The position numbers and the translations under genes were made by a program. A model generated the notes under the pieces. The model was given only the letters and a program-made list of their open reading frames with translations, did not search any database and was not told the DNA's origin. From positions 1 through 49,384 of the forward strand of contig DHJA01000196.1 of the NCBI GenBank assembly GCA_002404095.1: a stretch of DNA of 49,384 nucleotides. Reading direction: 5' to 3'. This document shows positions 41,554 to 49,384 of this stretch, in pieces. Source of the stretch: Planctomycetaceae bacterium UBA4732. GTDB lineage: Bacteria; Planctomycetota; Planctomycetia; Gemmatales; Gemmataceae. The stretch's first letter is position 1. Every line of letters begins with the position of its first letter.

Positions 41554-43265
41554 ACGCCCCCCCATCAACTCAGCCCCATGCGGACCAAGATCAGTTATTA
41601 GCCGACCTCCTTGCCGGCCTCAGCGAGCAGGTGCGCCAGGGCCGCGACCCGGACATAGAGGCCGTCGCCAGGCGTCACCCCAACCTTGCCCGAGAGCTAC
41701 GAGAACTGTGGGCCGCCGTGCAGATCGCCGACGCCTTCACGCCGCGTGGCGCCGGCGGTGCGCTCCGCGCGGAACGTGCCGGATTGGCGGTCCTTACCGC
41801 GCCTGCCCCGCCGGACTTCACAGCGCGGACCTTTGGCGACTACGACTTGCTCAACGAACTGGGCCGCGGCGGCATGGGCGTCGTCTACAAGGCGCGACAA
41901 CGCAGCCTGCAGCGCACCGTCGCTCTCAAGATGATCCTGCGCGGCGAGTTAGCCACGCCGGAGGATTTGGTACGGTTTCAGGCCGAGGCTCGCGCCGCCG
42001 CTCGCCTCGATCACGCCAACATCGTCGCCGTCTACGACGCTGGCCAGTGCGACGGGCAGGCGTATTTCACTATGCGACAGGTGGAGGGGCAGACCCTCGC
42101 CGACTTGCTCAGCGCCGGTCCGATGAAGCCGCGCGACGCGGCGAAGTGTCTGGCCGTCATCAGCCGCGCGGTCCATTACGCCCACGAAAACGGCATTCTT
42201 CACCGCGATCTCAAGCCATCAAACGTGCTGATTGATCGCGAGGGCCGGCCTCACGTCACCGATTTCGGCTTGGCCAAATGGGTGACAGGAACGGCCGGCG
42301 CACCGCGGGTTGGTCCTACCTTATCCGGCGGCATCGTTGGCACACCCGCTTACATGGCCCCTGAACAGATCAGCCATCAACGCGGCAAGCCAAGTCCGGC
42401 CAGCGACGTTTATAGTCTAGGAGTCATCCTCTACGAAATGCTGACAGGCCGGCCGCCGTTCCAGGCGCCCACGCCTGTTGACACGCTGTTGCTGGTGTTG
42501 GACCAGGATCCGGTACGGCCGCGTTTGCTCAACCCCAAGGTCGATCCTGACCTGGAAGTGATTTGCCTGAAATGTATTCAAAAGGAACCGGCCTTGCGCT
42601 ACGCCAGCGCCGCCGATCTCGCCGCCGACCTTGAAGCCTTCCTCAAAGGCGAATCGCTGTCGATAGGTTCGCTCCACCTCGGCAGCCTTGTCGTCCTATT
42701 GCGGCGGGCGCTGCGTGAGACACATCACGCGGTCATCCTCGAAAACTGGGGCGTTCTGTGGATGTACCACAGCGCTATGATTCTGGTGATCACCGCGTTG
42801 ACGACGTGGATGCACGAAGCCGGCGTGAACAACCCGTTGTGGTATCTGCTGCTATGGGGCGGCGGGTTAATAGTGTGGGGGACGGCTTTCTGGCAGCTGC
42901 GGAAGCGCGGCGGGCCGGTGCTATTTGTGGAACGTCAGGTGGCCCACATCTGGGCAGGCAGCGTCGTCGCCACAATCAGCGTGTTTGTCGTGGAAGTATT
43001 GTTGAGGCTTCCCGTCCTCACGTTGTCGCCGATTCTGGCGGTGATCGCCGGGCTGACGTTCGTGGTCAAGGCGGGGATGCTGTCCGGCGCGTTTTACATA
43101 TCGGCGGCGGCGTTGTTTCTCACCGCGATTCCGATGGCGATCTACCCGGAGTACGGGCCGTTGATGTTCGGATTCGTGTCGGCGGTCTGCTTTTTCGTGC
43201 CGGGTTTGAAGTATCATCGGCAACGGTTGCGGTCGTTGCAATCGCTGGCGGACGGTCACGGATGA
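41550..43265 (+). CDS. Membrane Ser/Thr protein kinase
   Basis: A 571-residue PknB-type kinase. The kinase domain starts near 95: Gly loop 'LGRGGMGVVYKAR', Lys in 'TVALKMI', catalytic loop 'HRDLKPSNVLID' near 217, DFG near 237 and 'GTPAYMAPEQ' in the activation segment. A linker near 370-390 leads to about five or six hydrophobic helices to the end. It lacks PASTA or WD repeats. It overlaps the sigma gene by four bases, and likely transduces an envelope signal to that sigma factor; this is inference from linkage. Confidence 0.93.
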   Translation: MNAPPSTQPHADQDQLLADLLAGLSEQVRQGRDPDIEAVARRHPNLARELRELWAAVQIADAFTPRGAGGALRAERAGLAVLTAPAPPDFTARTFGDYDLLNELGRGGMGVVYKARQRSLQRTVALKMILRGELATPEDLVRFQAEARAAARLDHANIVAVYDAGQCDGQAYFTMRQVEGQTLADLLSAGPMKPRDAAKCLAVISRAVHYAHENGILHRDLKPSNVLIDREGRPHVTDFGLAKWVTGTAGAPRVGPTLSGGIVGTPAYMAPEQISHQRGKPSPASDVYSLGVILYEMLTGRPPFQAPTPVDTLLLVLDQDPVRPRLLNPKVDPDLEVICLKCIQKEPALRYASAADLAADLEAFLKGESLSIGSLHLGSLVVLLRRALRETHHAVILENWGVLWMYHSAMILVITALTTWMHEAGVNNPLWYLLLWGGGLIVWGTAFWQLRKRGGPVLFVERQVAHIWAGSVVATISVFVVEVLLRLPVLTLSPILAVIAGLTFVVKAGMLSGAFYISAAALFLTAIPMAIYPEYGPLMFGFVSAVCFFVPGLKYHRQRLRSLQSLADGHG

Positions 43266-43268
43266 CAT

Positions 43269-44108
43269 TCACCGCGAGCGCCACGCCCGTACTTTTTCTT
43301 CGGCCCATGCCGCCCACTCGCCTGGCAACGGCGGTTGCGGCGGCTTGCTGTAATCCACTGCGCCGCGCCGGTAGGGTCCGCCATCGTAGGCGCGCTGAAA
43401 GGCGTATTGGAGATCAAGCGGCGTCTCCTCCTGACCCTCCCGCAGCGGGACCGGGATGCAAGGCAGCATTTCAGAGAGCGGGATCGGGAAAATCTCGTAA
43501 CTCATACCGGCGCCGCCGCGCTCCCAGGCGCGGTTTACAACGACCAAATAGTCAGGCGCCGGATTCAGGAAATAAACGTATTCTTGCAGAAAGGGATTGG
43601 CCAGCAAACGGTTTCCATTACGAAGCAAATCCAATTCGATCAGGCTGGCGTTGCTTTCAAAAACTTGTTGCTGCTTCTGCAGATAGGCCTGCCGATCCGG
43701 GCCGTGCCTCTTGTTGGACGGGCTGGCAATCTCGATCAGGGTGATGAGGACGTGGCCTTGTTCGGCGTCGCGTACTTCGATGTACGGGTGGCGGATTGTT
43801 TCCGACGCCGCGCTCATTTTCCTTGAGGGGGAGGTTATCTTTCGCGCCCCTTCAAGTACCGCGACGCCCCCCCCCGCCACGTTGCTAAACGGATCGCGAG
43901 CCACCGCAACGTCGGGAACGATGTGTCGGCGAGGCTCATCGCTTTCGACGATACCCACCTCAGGCCGCATTTCCAGCTTAGCGTAAAAGGGTGCGGGCAG
44001 CGTGGCGTTCAAAAGCACTCTGATCTCACCAGCCAGGGCTTCGTGCAAGTCCGGCCAGTGGTAATGAGCTTCAAGGTACGGGTCCATTCCAGGAAACGGC
44101 GAAGGCAT
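43269..44108 (-). CDS. DUF4058 family protein (paralogue 1)
   Basis: A 279-residue DUF4058 protein beginning 'MPSPFPGMDPYLEAHYHWPD', the highly conserved start of this family. Central 'VLITLIEIASPSNKRHGPDR' and 'ELDLLRNG' are further family marks and resemble an E...E-x-(D) arrangement of nuclease-like folds. The function is unknown; the family is expanded in planctomycetes and cyanobacteria. It ends three bases from the convergent kinase gene. A second member lies 45 bases upstream on the same strand. Confidence 0.93.
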   Translation of the reverse strand: MPSPFPGMDPYLEAHYHWPDLHEALAGEIRVLLNATLPAPFYAKLEMRPEVGIVESDEPRRHIVPDVAVARDPFSNVAGGGVAVLEGARKITSPSRKMSAASETIRHPYIEVRDAEQGHVLITLIEIASPSNKRHGPDRQAYLQKQQQVFESNASLIELDLLRNGNRLLANPFLQEYVYFLNPAPDYLVVVNRAWERGGAGMSYEIFPIPLSEMLPCIPVPLREGQEETPLDLQYAFQRAYDGGPYRRGAVDYSKPPQPPLPGEWAAWAEEKVRAWRSR

Positions 44109-44153
44109 GGGACCACTCCGAAAGATCAGGTGTTCGCAGACGAAGTCATCCTA

Positions 44154-44927
44154 TTATTCAGCGGAGGGCGCTGATGGCAAAAACTGCCGCGCCCACTCCG
44201 CATCCGACTTCCTCAGTCGCGGCTCTGGCTCGCCCTTATAAATGTAGTCTTCATAGGCCGCCGCGTCGTAAACGTGATGGAGAACTTCTTGCAGGTCCAG
44301 TCGGGCTTCCGGTTCATGCGACCGGAGGGGAATAGGGATGATCGGCAGCCGATCCCGCAGCCGGACTGGCCATACCCCCACGCGCGGACGCTCCTCGGCT
44401 CGGCTCACGATGGCATAATAATCACACGCTGGCAGATTCCGGAGTGGAAGACGCCGATCGCCGCGCAGCAGGTCGATTTCCACCAAATGAACCTGGCTTG
44501 CCAGAAATTGCCTCCTCTTTGCCAGATACTGCTCGCGGTCAGAGCTTTTGTTAGAAGGACTCAGCAATTCAATGACGGTAATTACTTCCCGAGTGTGCCG
44601 ATCTTGAATTTGAAGATAAGCCTGGCGTTCAATATCCACAGCCGCTGACAGCAAACCATACGCCGGCGCTTCGAGTACGGCGCCGGAAGTTCGCAACGGC
44701 GCGGCCGTTCCTGCGGATATTACGGCCCCATCCGGCCGTCCGATGAATCTCCTATCGTCCTCAGCCAATTCATGGATGTAAACATGCTCATCAATTTTCA
44801 CGATGTACGCCGGCCGGACCTGAGGAGTGATCTGTTCCGCCGCCTTCGGTATGAAACGTTCGTGGAAGTCGTGCCAAGCCTGGACCTGTTCCAGATACGG
44901 ATTCATGCCAGGAAACGGTGAGGGCAT
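44154..44927 (-). CDS. DUF4058 family protein (paralogue 2)
   Basis: A 257-residue DUF4058 protein with the start 'MPSPFPGMNPYLEQVQAWHD' and the central 'VITVIELLSPSNKSSDREQY' and 'EIDLLRGD'. It is clearly related to the neighbouring paralogue but diverged, so the duplication is old or the pair was inherited together. ATG 44927 is set by the conserved N-terminus. Function unknown. Confidence 0.93.
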   Translation of the reverse strand: MPSPFPGMNPYLEQVQAWHDFHERFIPKAAEQITPQVRPAYIVKIDEHVYIHELAEDDRRFIGRPDGAVISAGTAAPLRTSGAVLEAPAYGLLSAAVDIERQAYLQIQDRHTREVITVIELLSPSNKSSDREQYLAKRRQFLASQVHLVEIDLLRGDRRLPLRNLPACDYYAIVSRAEERPRVGVWPVRLRDRLPIIPIPLRSHEPEARLDLQEVLHHVYDAAAYEDYIYKGEPEPRLRKSDAEWARQFLPSAPSAE

Positions 44928-44980
44928 AGGATTTCTCCAAGAGGACAACCGGGACGAGAGTATTCTACCACGCCGTCCTG

Positions 44981-46126
44981 TCAAAGCAGTCGTTCAATCA
45001 CGCCATCCGCGACGTATTTACCGCGCCGCGTCAACCGGACGCTTGTTCCGTCTTCCGCCAGCAGACCCTGTTGGATCAGAGAGCCGAGTGACCGACTCGC
45101 CGTCGCTTCCAGGTCGAATCCTGTCTGCATTCGGAAGCCGGCGCGGTCGATCCCTTCGGCGCGTCGCAACTGCACCGCCATCGTCTCGCGCGCCCGCTCC
45201 TCTGGCCCCAGTTCCTCCGACTGAAACGTCGCCGGCTCGCCTGATAGCGCCCGGCGAATGTAGGTTTTCAGGTCGCGCGTATTCAGTTCGCGCCGGCCGC
45301 GCACATAGCGGGCCGCTCCCATACCGAAGCCGAAGTACGCTTCGTTGGCCCAATAGACTTCATTGTGACGACAACGGCGGCCTAGCCGTGCGAAGCTCGA
45401 TATTTCGTAATGTTCCAAGCCGGCCGACTCCAGCACGTCGATGGCCGTGCTGTACAACGTCAGCTCCGCGTCTTCGTCGAGCGGTTGTACCTGGCCGCGT
45501 TCGCGTTGCTTCCACAACGGTGTTCCTTTCTCGTAGGTGAGACCGTAGGTCGAAAGATGGTCTGGATTCAGCGCCAGCGCCGCGGCGAGATCGCCGCGCC
45601 ATTCCCTTTCCGTCTGACCGGGGGCGCCGAAGATCAGGTCGAGTGACACCACCGCGATTCGGCGGCGTACACGCTCCACCGCTTGCGGCACATGGGATGG
45701 AAGATGTTTGCGGTCGAGTATGTCCAGCAAGTGGGGATGGAAAGACTGCGCGCCGAGACTGACGCGATTGACTCCGTGATCGGCCAGGACCGCGACCTTA
45801 TCGTCGTCGAGCGTATCGGGATTGGCTTCAATGGTCCATTCGCCGCCAGGTTCTAAAGGGAGCCAGCGGCGTATCGAAGTCAGCAATCGCGCGAGTTGTT
45901 CCGCCGAGAGATGCGTGGGTGTACCGCCGCCAATGAATAGCGTTCGGACAGACTGGGAAGCGCCGAGCGTCGCCATTTCGGCTTCCAAGGCGTCGAGATA
46001 GAGTTCGGCCAGATGGTCCTGCCCGACCGAGATGGCGAAGTCGCAGTAGCCGCAATGGTGGGCGCAAAAAGGCACGTGGACATAGGCGGCGCGCGGCCAA
46101 ACCCACGGCGGCGTTGCTTCATCCAC
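44981..46126 (-). CDS. hemW: Radical SAM heme chaperone HemW
   Basis: A 381-residue protein of the HemW/HemN-like radical SAM family. HemW is a heme-binding chaperone for respiratory enzymes; it is often misannotated as oxygen-independent coproporphyrinogen oxidase. The Fe-S triad is CAHHCGYC at 21-28, followed by 'LFIGGGTPTHLS', 'EANPDTL' and 'NRVSLGAQSF', all typical. A winged-helix HemN C-terminal domain closes it. GTG 46126 is chosen: AGGAG lies eight bases upstream and the protein then starts just before the first barrel strand. Confidence 0.92.
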   Translation of the reverse strand: MDEATPPWVWPRAAYVHVPFCAHHCGYCDFAISVGQDHLAELYLDALEAEMATLGASQSVRTLFIGGGTPTHLSAEQLARLLTSIRRWLPLEPGGEWTIEANPDTLDDDKVAVLADHGVNRVSLGAQSFHPHLLDILDRKHLPSHVPQAVERVRRRIAVVSLDLIFGAPGQTEREWRGDLAAALALNPDHLSTYGLTYEKGTPLWKQRERGQVQPLDEDAELTLYSTAIDVLESAGLEHYEISSFARLGRRCRHNEVYWANEAYFGFGMGAARYVRGRRELNTRDLKTYIRRALSGEPATFQSEELGPEERARETMAVQLRRAEGIDRAGFRMQTGFDLEATASRSLGSLIQQGLLAEDGTSVRLTRRGKYVADGVIERLL

Positions 46127-46303
46127 GCGGCTTCTCCTCAACAGGTGATCGTCGTGCATTCCACCAATGTTCTTCTTCACCATAACAAATGTCGAGCGGA
46201 CGACCTCGTGAAACCCCTGTTGTCGCCTGCGCCTGAAAACTGCTAAGATGCCGACGCCGGATGGACTCGGCGTTGTCAAAGCGTGGCAAGGGGAAGGAAC
46301 CTC

Positions 46304-47179
46304 ATGGAGAAGAAATCGCGGCTTGGTCGCGGCCTGGACGCCCTGCTCGGCAGCGACGACGCCCAAGCGTCGTTGAGTAGCACCCAGTCGCACGTATCCG
46401 TGGAAGTCATCGAACAAAGCCCCTTCCAACCGCGCAAGGGCTTTGACGAAGACGAATTGTCGGCGCTCAGCGCGAGCATCAAGACCCACGGCATTTTGCA
46501 GCCGTTGGTGGTGCGCCAGGTGGGCGACCGTTTTCAGCTCGTCGCCGGCGAACGCCGCCTGCGGGCGGCGCGGGCCGCCGGACTGTCCTCGGTGCCCGTG
46601 ACGGTGGTGAACTTCAACGACCAGCAGGCGCTCGAAGCGGCCCTGATCGAGAACATTCAGCGGTCTGATTTGAATCCCATCGAAAAGGCGATGGGCTTCA
46701 AAGATTATTTGGACCGCTATCAGATGACGCATGAGCACCTGGCCACGCGCCTGGGTATGGCCCGGCCGACGATCACGAACCTCGTCGCGCTATTGGACTT
46801 GCCGGCGGAATTGCAGAACGCGGTTCGGGTGGGCCAACTGACGACCGGCCACGCCAAGATCCTCAAGGGCATTACCGACCCCGTGCGTCAGTTGCAGATA
46901 AGCAAGGAAATCATGGCGCGCGGCTTGTCGGTCCATGCGACCGAGGCGTTTATTAAGCAGAAGGCGGCGGAGAAGCAAGCGACGGAAAATGCCGGGGCCG
47001 CGAACGGAAGAGCGCCGGTGGAAAAGACGAATCACGTGCTGGGAGTCGAAGACGAGTTGCGTAAAAAGCTCGGGGTGCGTCTGGAAATCAAGGTGAAGGC
47101 CAAGGATAAGGGCCAGATTATCCTCACGTTCGAGTCCAATGACGATTTCGAGCGGGTACTGGAAGTGCTGCGAAAGTAA
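46304..47179 (+). CDS. parB: Chromosome-partitioning protein ParB
   Basis: A 291-residue ParB/Spo0J homologue. It starts 'MEKKSRLGRGLDALLG', the usual ParA-interacting N-terminus. The CTPase/nuclease-like domain has 'PRKGFDEDELSALSASIKTH' and 'VAGERRLRAARAAG', and the helix-turn-helix is 'THEHLATRLGMARPTITNLV'. A C-terminal dimerisation region ends the protein. It binds parS and loads as a CTP-dependent sliding clamp. ATG 46304 follows GGGAAGGA. parA is not adjacent and no parS was identified by eye. Confidence 0.93.
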   Translation: MEKKSRLGRGLDALLGSDDAQASLSSTQSHVSVEVIEQSPFQPRKGFDEDELSALSASIKTHGILQPLVVRQVGDRFQLVAGERRLRAARAAGLSSVPVTVVNFNDQQALEAALIENIQRSDLNPIEKAMGFKDYLDRYQMTHEHLATRLGMARPTITNLVALLDLPAELQNAVRVGQLTTGHAKILKGITDPVRQLQISKEIMARGLSVHATEAFIKQKAAEKQATENAGAANGRAPVEKTNHVLGVEDELRKKLGVRLEIKVKAKDKGQIILTFESNDDFERVLEVLRK

Positions 47180-47189
47180 GCTGGTCACA

Positions 47190-47264
47190 CGGGGCGTAGC
47201 GCAGTTTGGTTAGCGCGCCTGGCTTGGAACCAGGAGGTCGGCGGTTCGAATCCGTCCGCCCCGA
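47190..47264 (+). tRNA. tRNA-Pro (anticodon TGG)
   Basis: A 75-base tRNA: acceptor CGGGGCG/CGCCCCG, anticodon stem CCTGG/CCAGG with loop CTTGGAA (anticodon TGG), T stem GGCGG/CCGTC with loop TTCGAAT. The discriminator base is A and CCA is not encoded. The C1-G72 pair is unusual in most tRNAs but typical of bacterial tRNA-Pro. It starts ten bases after parB. Confidence 0.95.
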
Positions 47265-47288
47265 ATGACGCCTCTCTTAGGATGAGTC

Positions 47289-47314
47289 CCGCCCCGCTGT
47301 TCACGGCGGGGCGG
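47289..47314 (+). terminator. GC-rich hairpin after tRNA-Pro
   Basis: CCGCCCCGC (47289-47297) pairs perfectly with GCGGGGCGG (47306-47314) around an 8-base loop; outer bases (CCTCTC/GAGAGG) extend it. There is no T-tract, so it may be a processing or attenuating hairpin and not a classic terminator. Confidence 0.45.
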
Positions 47315-47455
47315 TCTGAGAGGGGCGGTTGGATCCATCCTCGAAATTGCTTCAAGTTGTAATCTCATTATTCCGATAGCACTCTCAGAGCAAAACGCCG
47401 CAAGCGTCCGGTTGGGTTGCATGGAAGAGGCAAATTCGGCGTTACGGAGGGCGCG

Positions 47456-49360
47456 ATGGCTGATCCCAGCTTGACCAGGGCACTCGACCCGGCCAAAGCC
47501 CAGCGCTTACTTGCCGCCGCCTGCGACAATATTCGAGGGCTGGAAAACAACGCGTGCGTCCTCGAAAACGAGCTACTTCAATCTCGGGTCGAAGCGCGTC
47601 AACTCAATGCCACTCTTGACTCGTCTCCCCTTGTGGCGCTATCGAAACTGATTACTCGTCTGCGGATTAAGGTCTTGCCGCCGGGCAGCGGCCCCCACTC
47701 TTTCGTTCGCTGGGTAATAGGCCGTTCCCGGCGCCTGCGCATGCCGCCTTATCCCGACCCCTATCCCGTTTGGATTGCACGGCACGAGCCCCAGGCTTTT
47801 GCTCAACTGCAGGCCCCTTCCAACGCCGCCCCTTGTATCTATTTCTTGCTGACCGGCCATGGATCGGCGCTTCAGGCTTCACTAAAGTCGGTACTGGCAC
47901 AAACCGATCCGAATTGGCGACTTCTTCTCACGGTTGCAGCCCCGTACCCTTTTGAGGATGCGCGAATCCAGACGGTCGAGGCGCCTGCGCACGCTTCGGC
48001 CGCCGCGGTCTGGAACAAGGCTTTGGAGTCGGCGCCGGACGGCTACGTCGCCATTCTTCGGCCGGGCGATCATCTGGCGCCCGGGGCCGTCTCCGCCCTT
48101 CGAGGTACTCTCGAAAAAGAGCCGCGGATCGGCATGATTTATTCCGACGAAGACGCCATCGACGGCGTCGGCCGCCGTTGCGATCCGCTCTTCAAGCCCG
48201 ATTGGTCTCCCGAAACCTTTCGGGCGATGGACTACATGGGCAATCTGACGGCTTTTCATCTCCCCCTTGTCCGTGAAATCGGCGGCTTTCGGCCCGAGTT
48301 CGGCGAGGCGGCCGTTTACGACCTGGCCCTGCGCGCTTCAGAGAAAACCGCATCCATTCGCCATTCGCCGCTGGTGCTTTATCACTCCCAAAAGGCTTCG
48401 GTGAGGCAGCGAGGTTATGGGCTTGATGGTTCCCGCGCAGTACAGGAACACCTGGATCGCCTTCAGCTTGCCGGCGAAGTCGCGGCCGAGTCCACTCAAG
48501 GACTTCGGCAGATCCGCTACCGCGTCGGTTTGCCACTAGTCTCGATCGTCATTCCGTCCAAGGACCAGCCGCGCCTGTTGGAGCGCTGCGTCGAATCCCT
48601 ACTTGCGGGTGATTATCCGAGTCAAGAGATCGTGTTAGTCGATACAGGGAGCGTCACGCCCGAGGCCCGTGAGGTCAACGCCCGCCTGGCCTTGCGTCCC
48701 GGCGTCCGACTGCTTCACTGGGACCAGCCGTTCAACTATTCCGCCGTCAACAATTTCGCCGTCCGCCAGGCGCGGGGAGACGTTCTGACGTTTCTCAACG
48801 ATGACACGGAAGTTATCTCACCCGATTGGTTGGAGCGCATGTTGGAATATGCCCTTCAGCCCAATGTGGGCGCGGTTGGGGCGAAGCTGCTCTATTCCAA
48901 TGAAACCATACAGCACGCCGGAATCGTTCTCGGCTTAAAAAATATCATCTGCGGACACCTCCTGCAACGCGCGCCCGACTCCGCCGCCGCTGGGCATCCT
49001 CTCGCCGTCGCCCGGAATGTTAGCGCCGTGACGGGGGCGTGCCTGATGATGCGGCGTTCGGTGTTCGACGAAGTGGGCGGCTTCGAGGAGCAGTTCGCCG
49101 GCGATTTCAACGACGTCGATCTCTGCTTAAAAGTAAGGCAAAGCGGGTATCAGGTGATTTGGACGCCGCACGCCCGGCTTTTTCACCATGAATGCCAGAC
49201 GCGGGGCAAAATCTCTATCGTCAACGGGACGCGGCACACTCTGTTCGTGCTCGAACGCTTACTCTTCCTGGACCGGTGGGGAGCCGTCGTGGGGCGCGGC
49301 GATCCTTTTTACAATCCCAATCTAAACCAAGACGAGGCGGACGGTACGGTGCGGCGCTAG
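47456..49360 (+). CDS. Family 2 glycosyltransferase
   Basis: A 634-residue protein with two GT-A-type regions. The first, about 120-330, has 'VLAQTDPNWRLLL' and 'MIYSDEDAIDGVGRRCDPLF', where the DED/D-x-D-like acidic cluster binds nucleotide sugar. The second, about 360-600, starts 'PLVSIVIPSKDQPRLLERCV' and has 'LTFLNDDTEVISPDWLERML' and 'FNDVDLCLKVRQSGYQVIWT'. This tandem layout is usual in enzymes that build O-antigen or other surface polysaccharide. ATG 47456 follows GGAGGG; an in-frame TTG at 47417 is less likely. Confidence 0.9.
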   Translation: MADPSLTRALDPAKAQRLLAAACDNIRGLENNACVLENELLQSRVEARQLNATLDSSPLVALSKLITRLRIKVLPPGSGPHSFVRWVIGRSRRLRMPPYPDPYPVWIARHEPQAFAQLQAPSNAAPCIYFLLTGHGSALQASLKSVLAQTDPNWRLLLTVAAPYPFEDARIQTVEAPAHASAAAVWNKALESAPDGYVAILRPGDHLAPGAVSALRGTLEKEPRIGMIYSDEDAIDGVGRRCDPLFKPDWSPETFRAMDYMGNLTAFHLPLVREIGGFRPEFGEAAVYDLALRASEKTASIRHSPLVLYHSQKASVRQRGYGLDGSRAVQEHLDRLQLAGEVAAESTQGLRQIRYRVGLPLVSIVIPSKDQPRLLERCVESLLAGDYPSQEIVLVDTGSVTPEAREVNARLALRPGVRLLHWDQPFNYSAVNNFAVRQARGDVLTFLNDDTEVISPDWLERMLEYALQPNVGAVGAKLLYSNETIQHAGIVLGLKNIICGHLLQRAPDSAAAGHPLAVARNVSAVTGACLMMRRSVFDEVGGFEEQFAGDFNDVDLCLKVRQSGYQVIWTPHARLFHHECQTRGKISIVNGTRHTLFVLERLLFLDRWGAVVGRGDPFYNPNLNQDEADGTVRR

Positions 49361-49384
49361 TGCAACGTCACTCGTACTTTGATG

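Noticed and set aside
43269..44927. The tandem DUF4058 genes as a recent duplication or novel system
   Set aside because: The two proteins share only family-level motifs, and tandem DUF4058 genes are ordinary in planctomycetes.
44981..46126. Oxygen-independent coproporphyrinogen III oxidase (HemN)
   Set aside because: The length (381 residues) and the CxxxCxxC arrangement without the HemN N-terminal extension fit HemW.

Overview
The window is GC-rich bacterial chromosome, most likely from a planctomycete of the Gemmata/Isosphaera type. The evidence is a large secreted protein with the planctomycete 'LE.R.LLS' N-terminal motif, an ECF sigma factor overlapping a Ser/Thr kinase with C-terminal membrane helices, tandem DUF4058 genes, a MoxR ATPase, a CxxCH di-heme peroxidase-like protein, and many short palindromic intergenic repeats. 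No ribosomal RNA or CRISPR array was seen. Everything here is read by eye from sequence; no database search was run.

Left chromosomal flank (1-10716). It holds the N-terminal part of a large restriction-methylation enzyme running off the left edge (TTG start at 1633), a fatty acid desaturase, proB, a hypothetical protein, a di-heme cytochrome/peroxidase-like protein, a MoxR-type AAA ATPase and a 948-residue beta-propeller-like surface protein.

Integrated element (10717-35371; repeat-to-repeat offset 24,608 bp). A perfect 47-bp direct repeat marks both ends. The right copy is the 5' half of an intact selenocysteine tRNA gene (selC, anticodon TCA, 35326-35420); the left copy is an orphaned 5' half. 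The tyrosine integrase gene at the right end runs into the tRNA gene. At the left end the same reading frame continues past the repeat for 67 more codons. Integration therefore appears to split the integrase gene, and the circular form would restore a 551-residue protein. The right half of the element (28687-35382, all + strand) carries a winged-helix-like protein, an AlpA-type DNA-binding protein, a TOPRIM primase, a replication ATPase with a symmetric cluster of eight 8-bp iterons, a TubC-like small protein, an XRE regulator, an ORF6N protein and the integrase. Two + strand genes at the left end include a small-terminase-like HTH protein. Together this resembles a P4/PICI-like satellite or a plasmid-like integrative element.

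The cargo is a ten-gene leftward operon (28116-12241) encoding a type 1 BREX phage-defence system: brxA, brxB, brxC, pglX, pglZ, brxL. Two extra pairs are spliced in. Between brxC and pglX sit a predicted PD-(D/E)XK nuclease and a TPR-like protein. Between pglX and pglZ sit an ABC-type ATPase and a TOPRIM-like protein that resemble the PARIS/AbiL class of ATPase-effector pairs. A decayed hsdS (type I restriction specificity subunit) tail lies beside brxA, which suggests an earlier restriction system at the same place. An in-frame palindromic repeat has been absorbed into pglX.

Right chromosomal flank (35421-49384). It holds a hybrid sensor histidine kinase, a bifunctional-nuclease (DUF151) protein followed by a terminator, a sugar-isomerase-like/UbiA prenyltransferase pair, an FHA protein, an ECF sigma/Ser-Thr kinase pair, two DUF4058 paralogues, hemW, parB, a tRNA-Pro(TGG) gene and a two-domain family 2 glycosyltransferase.
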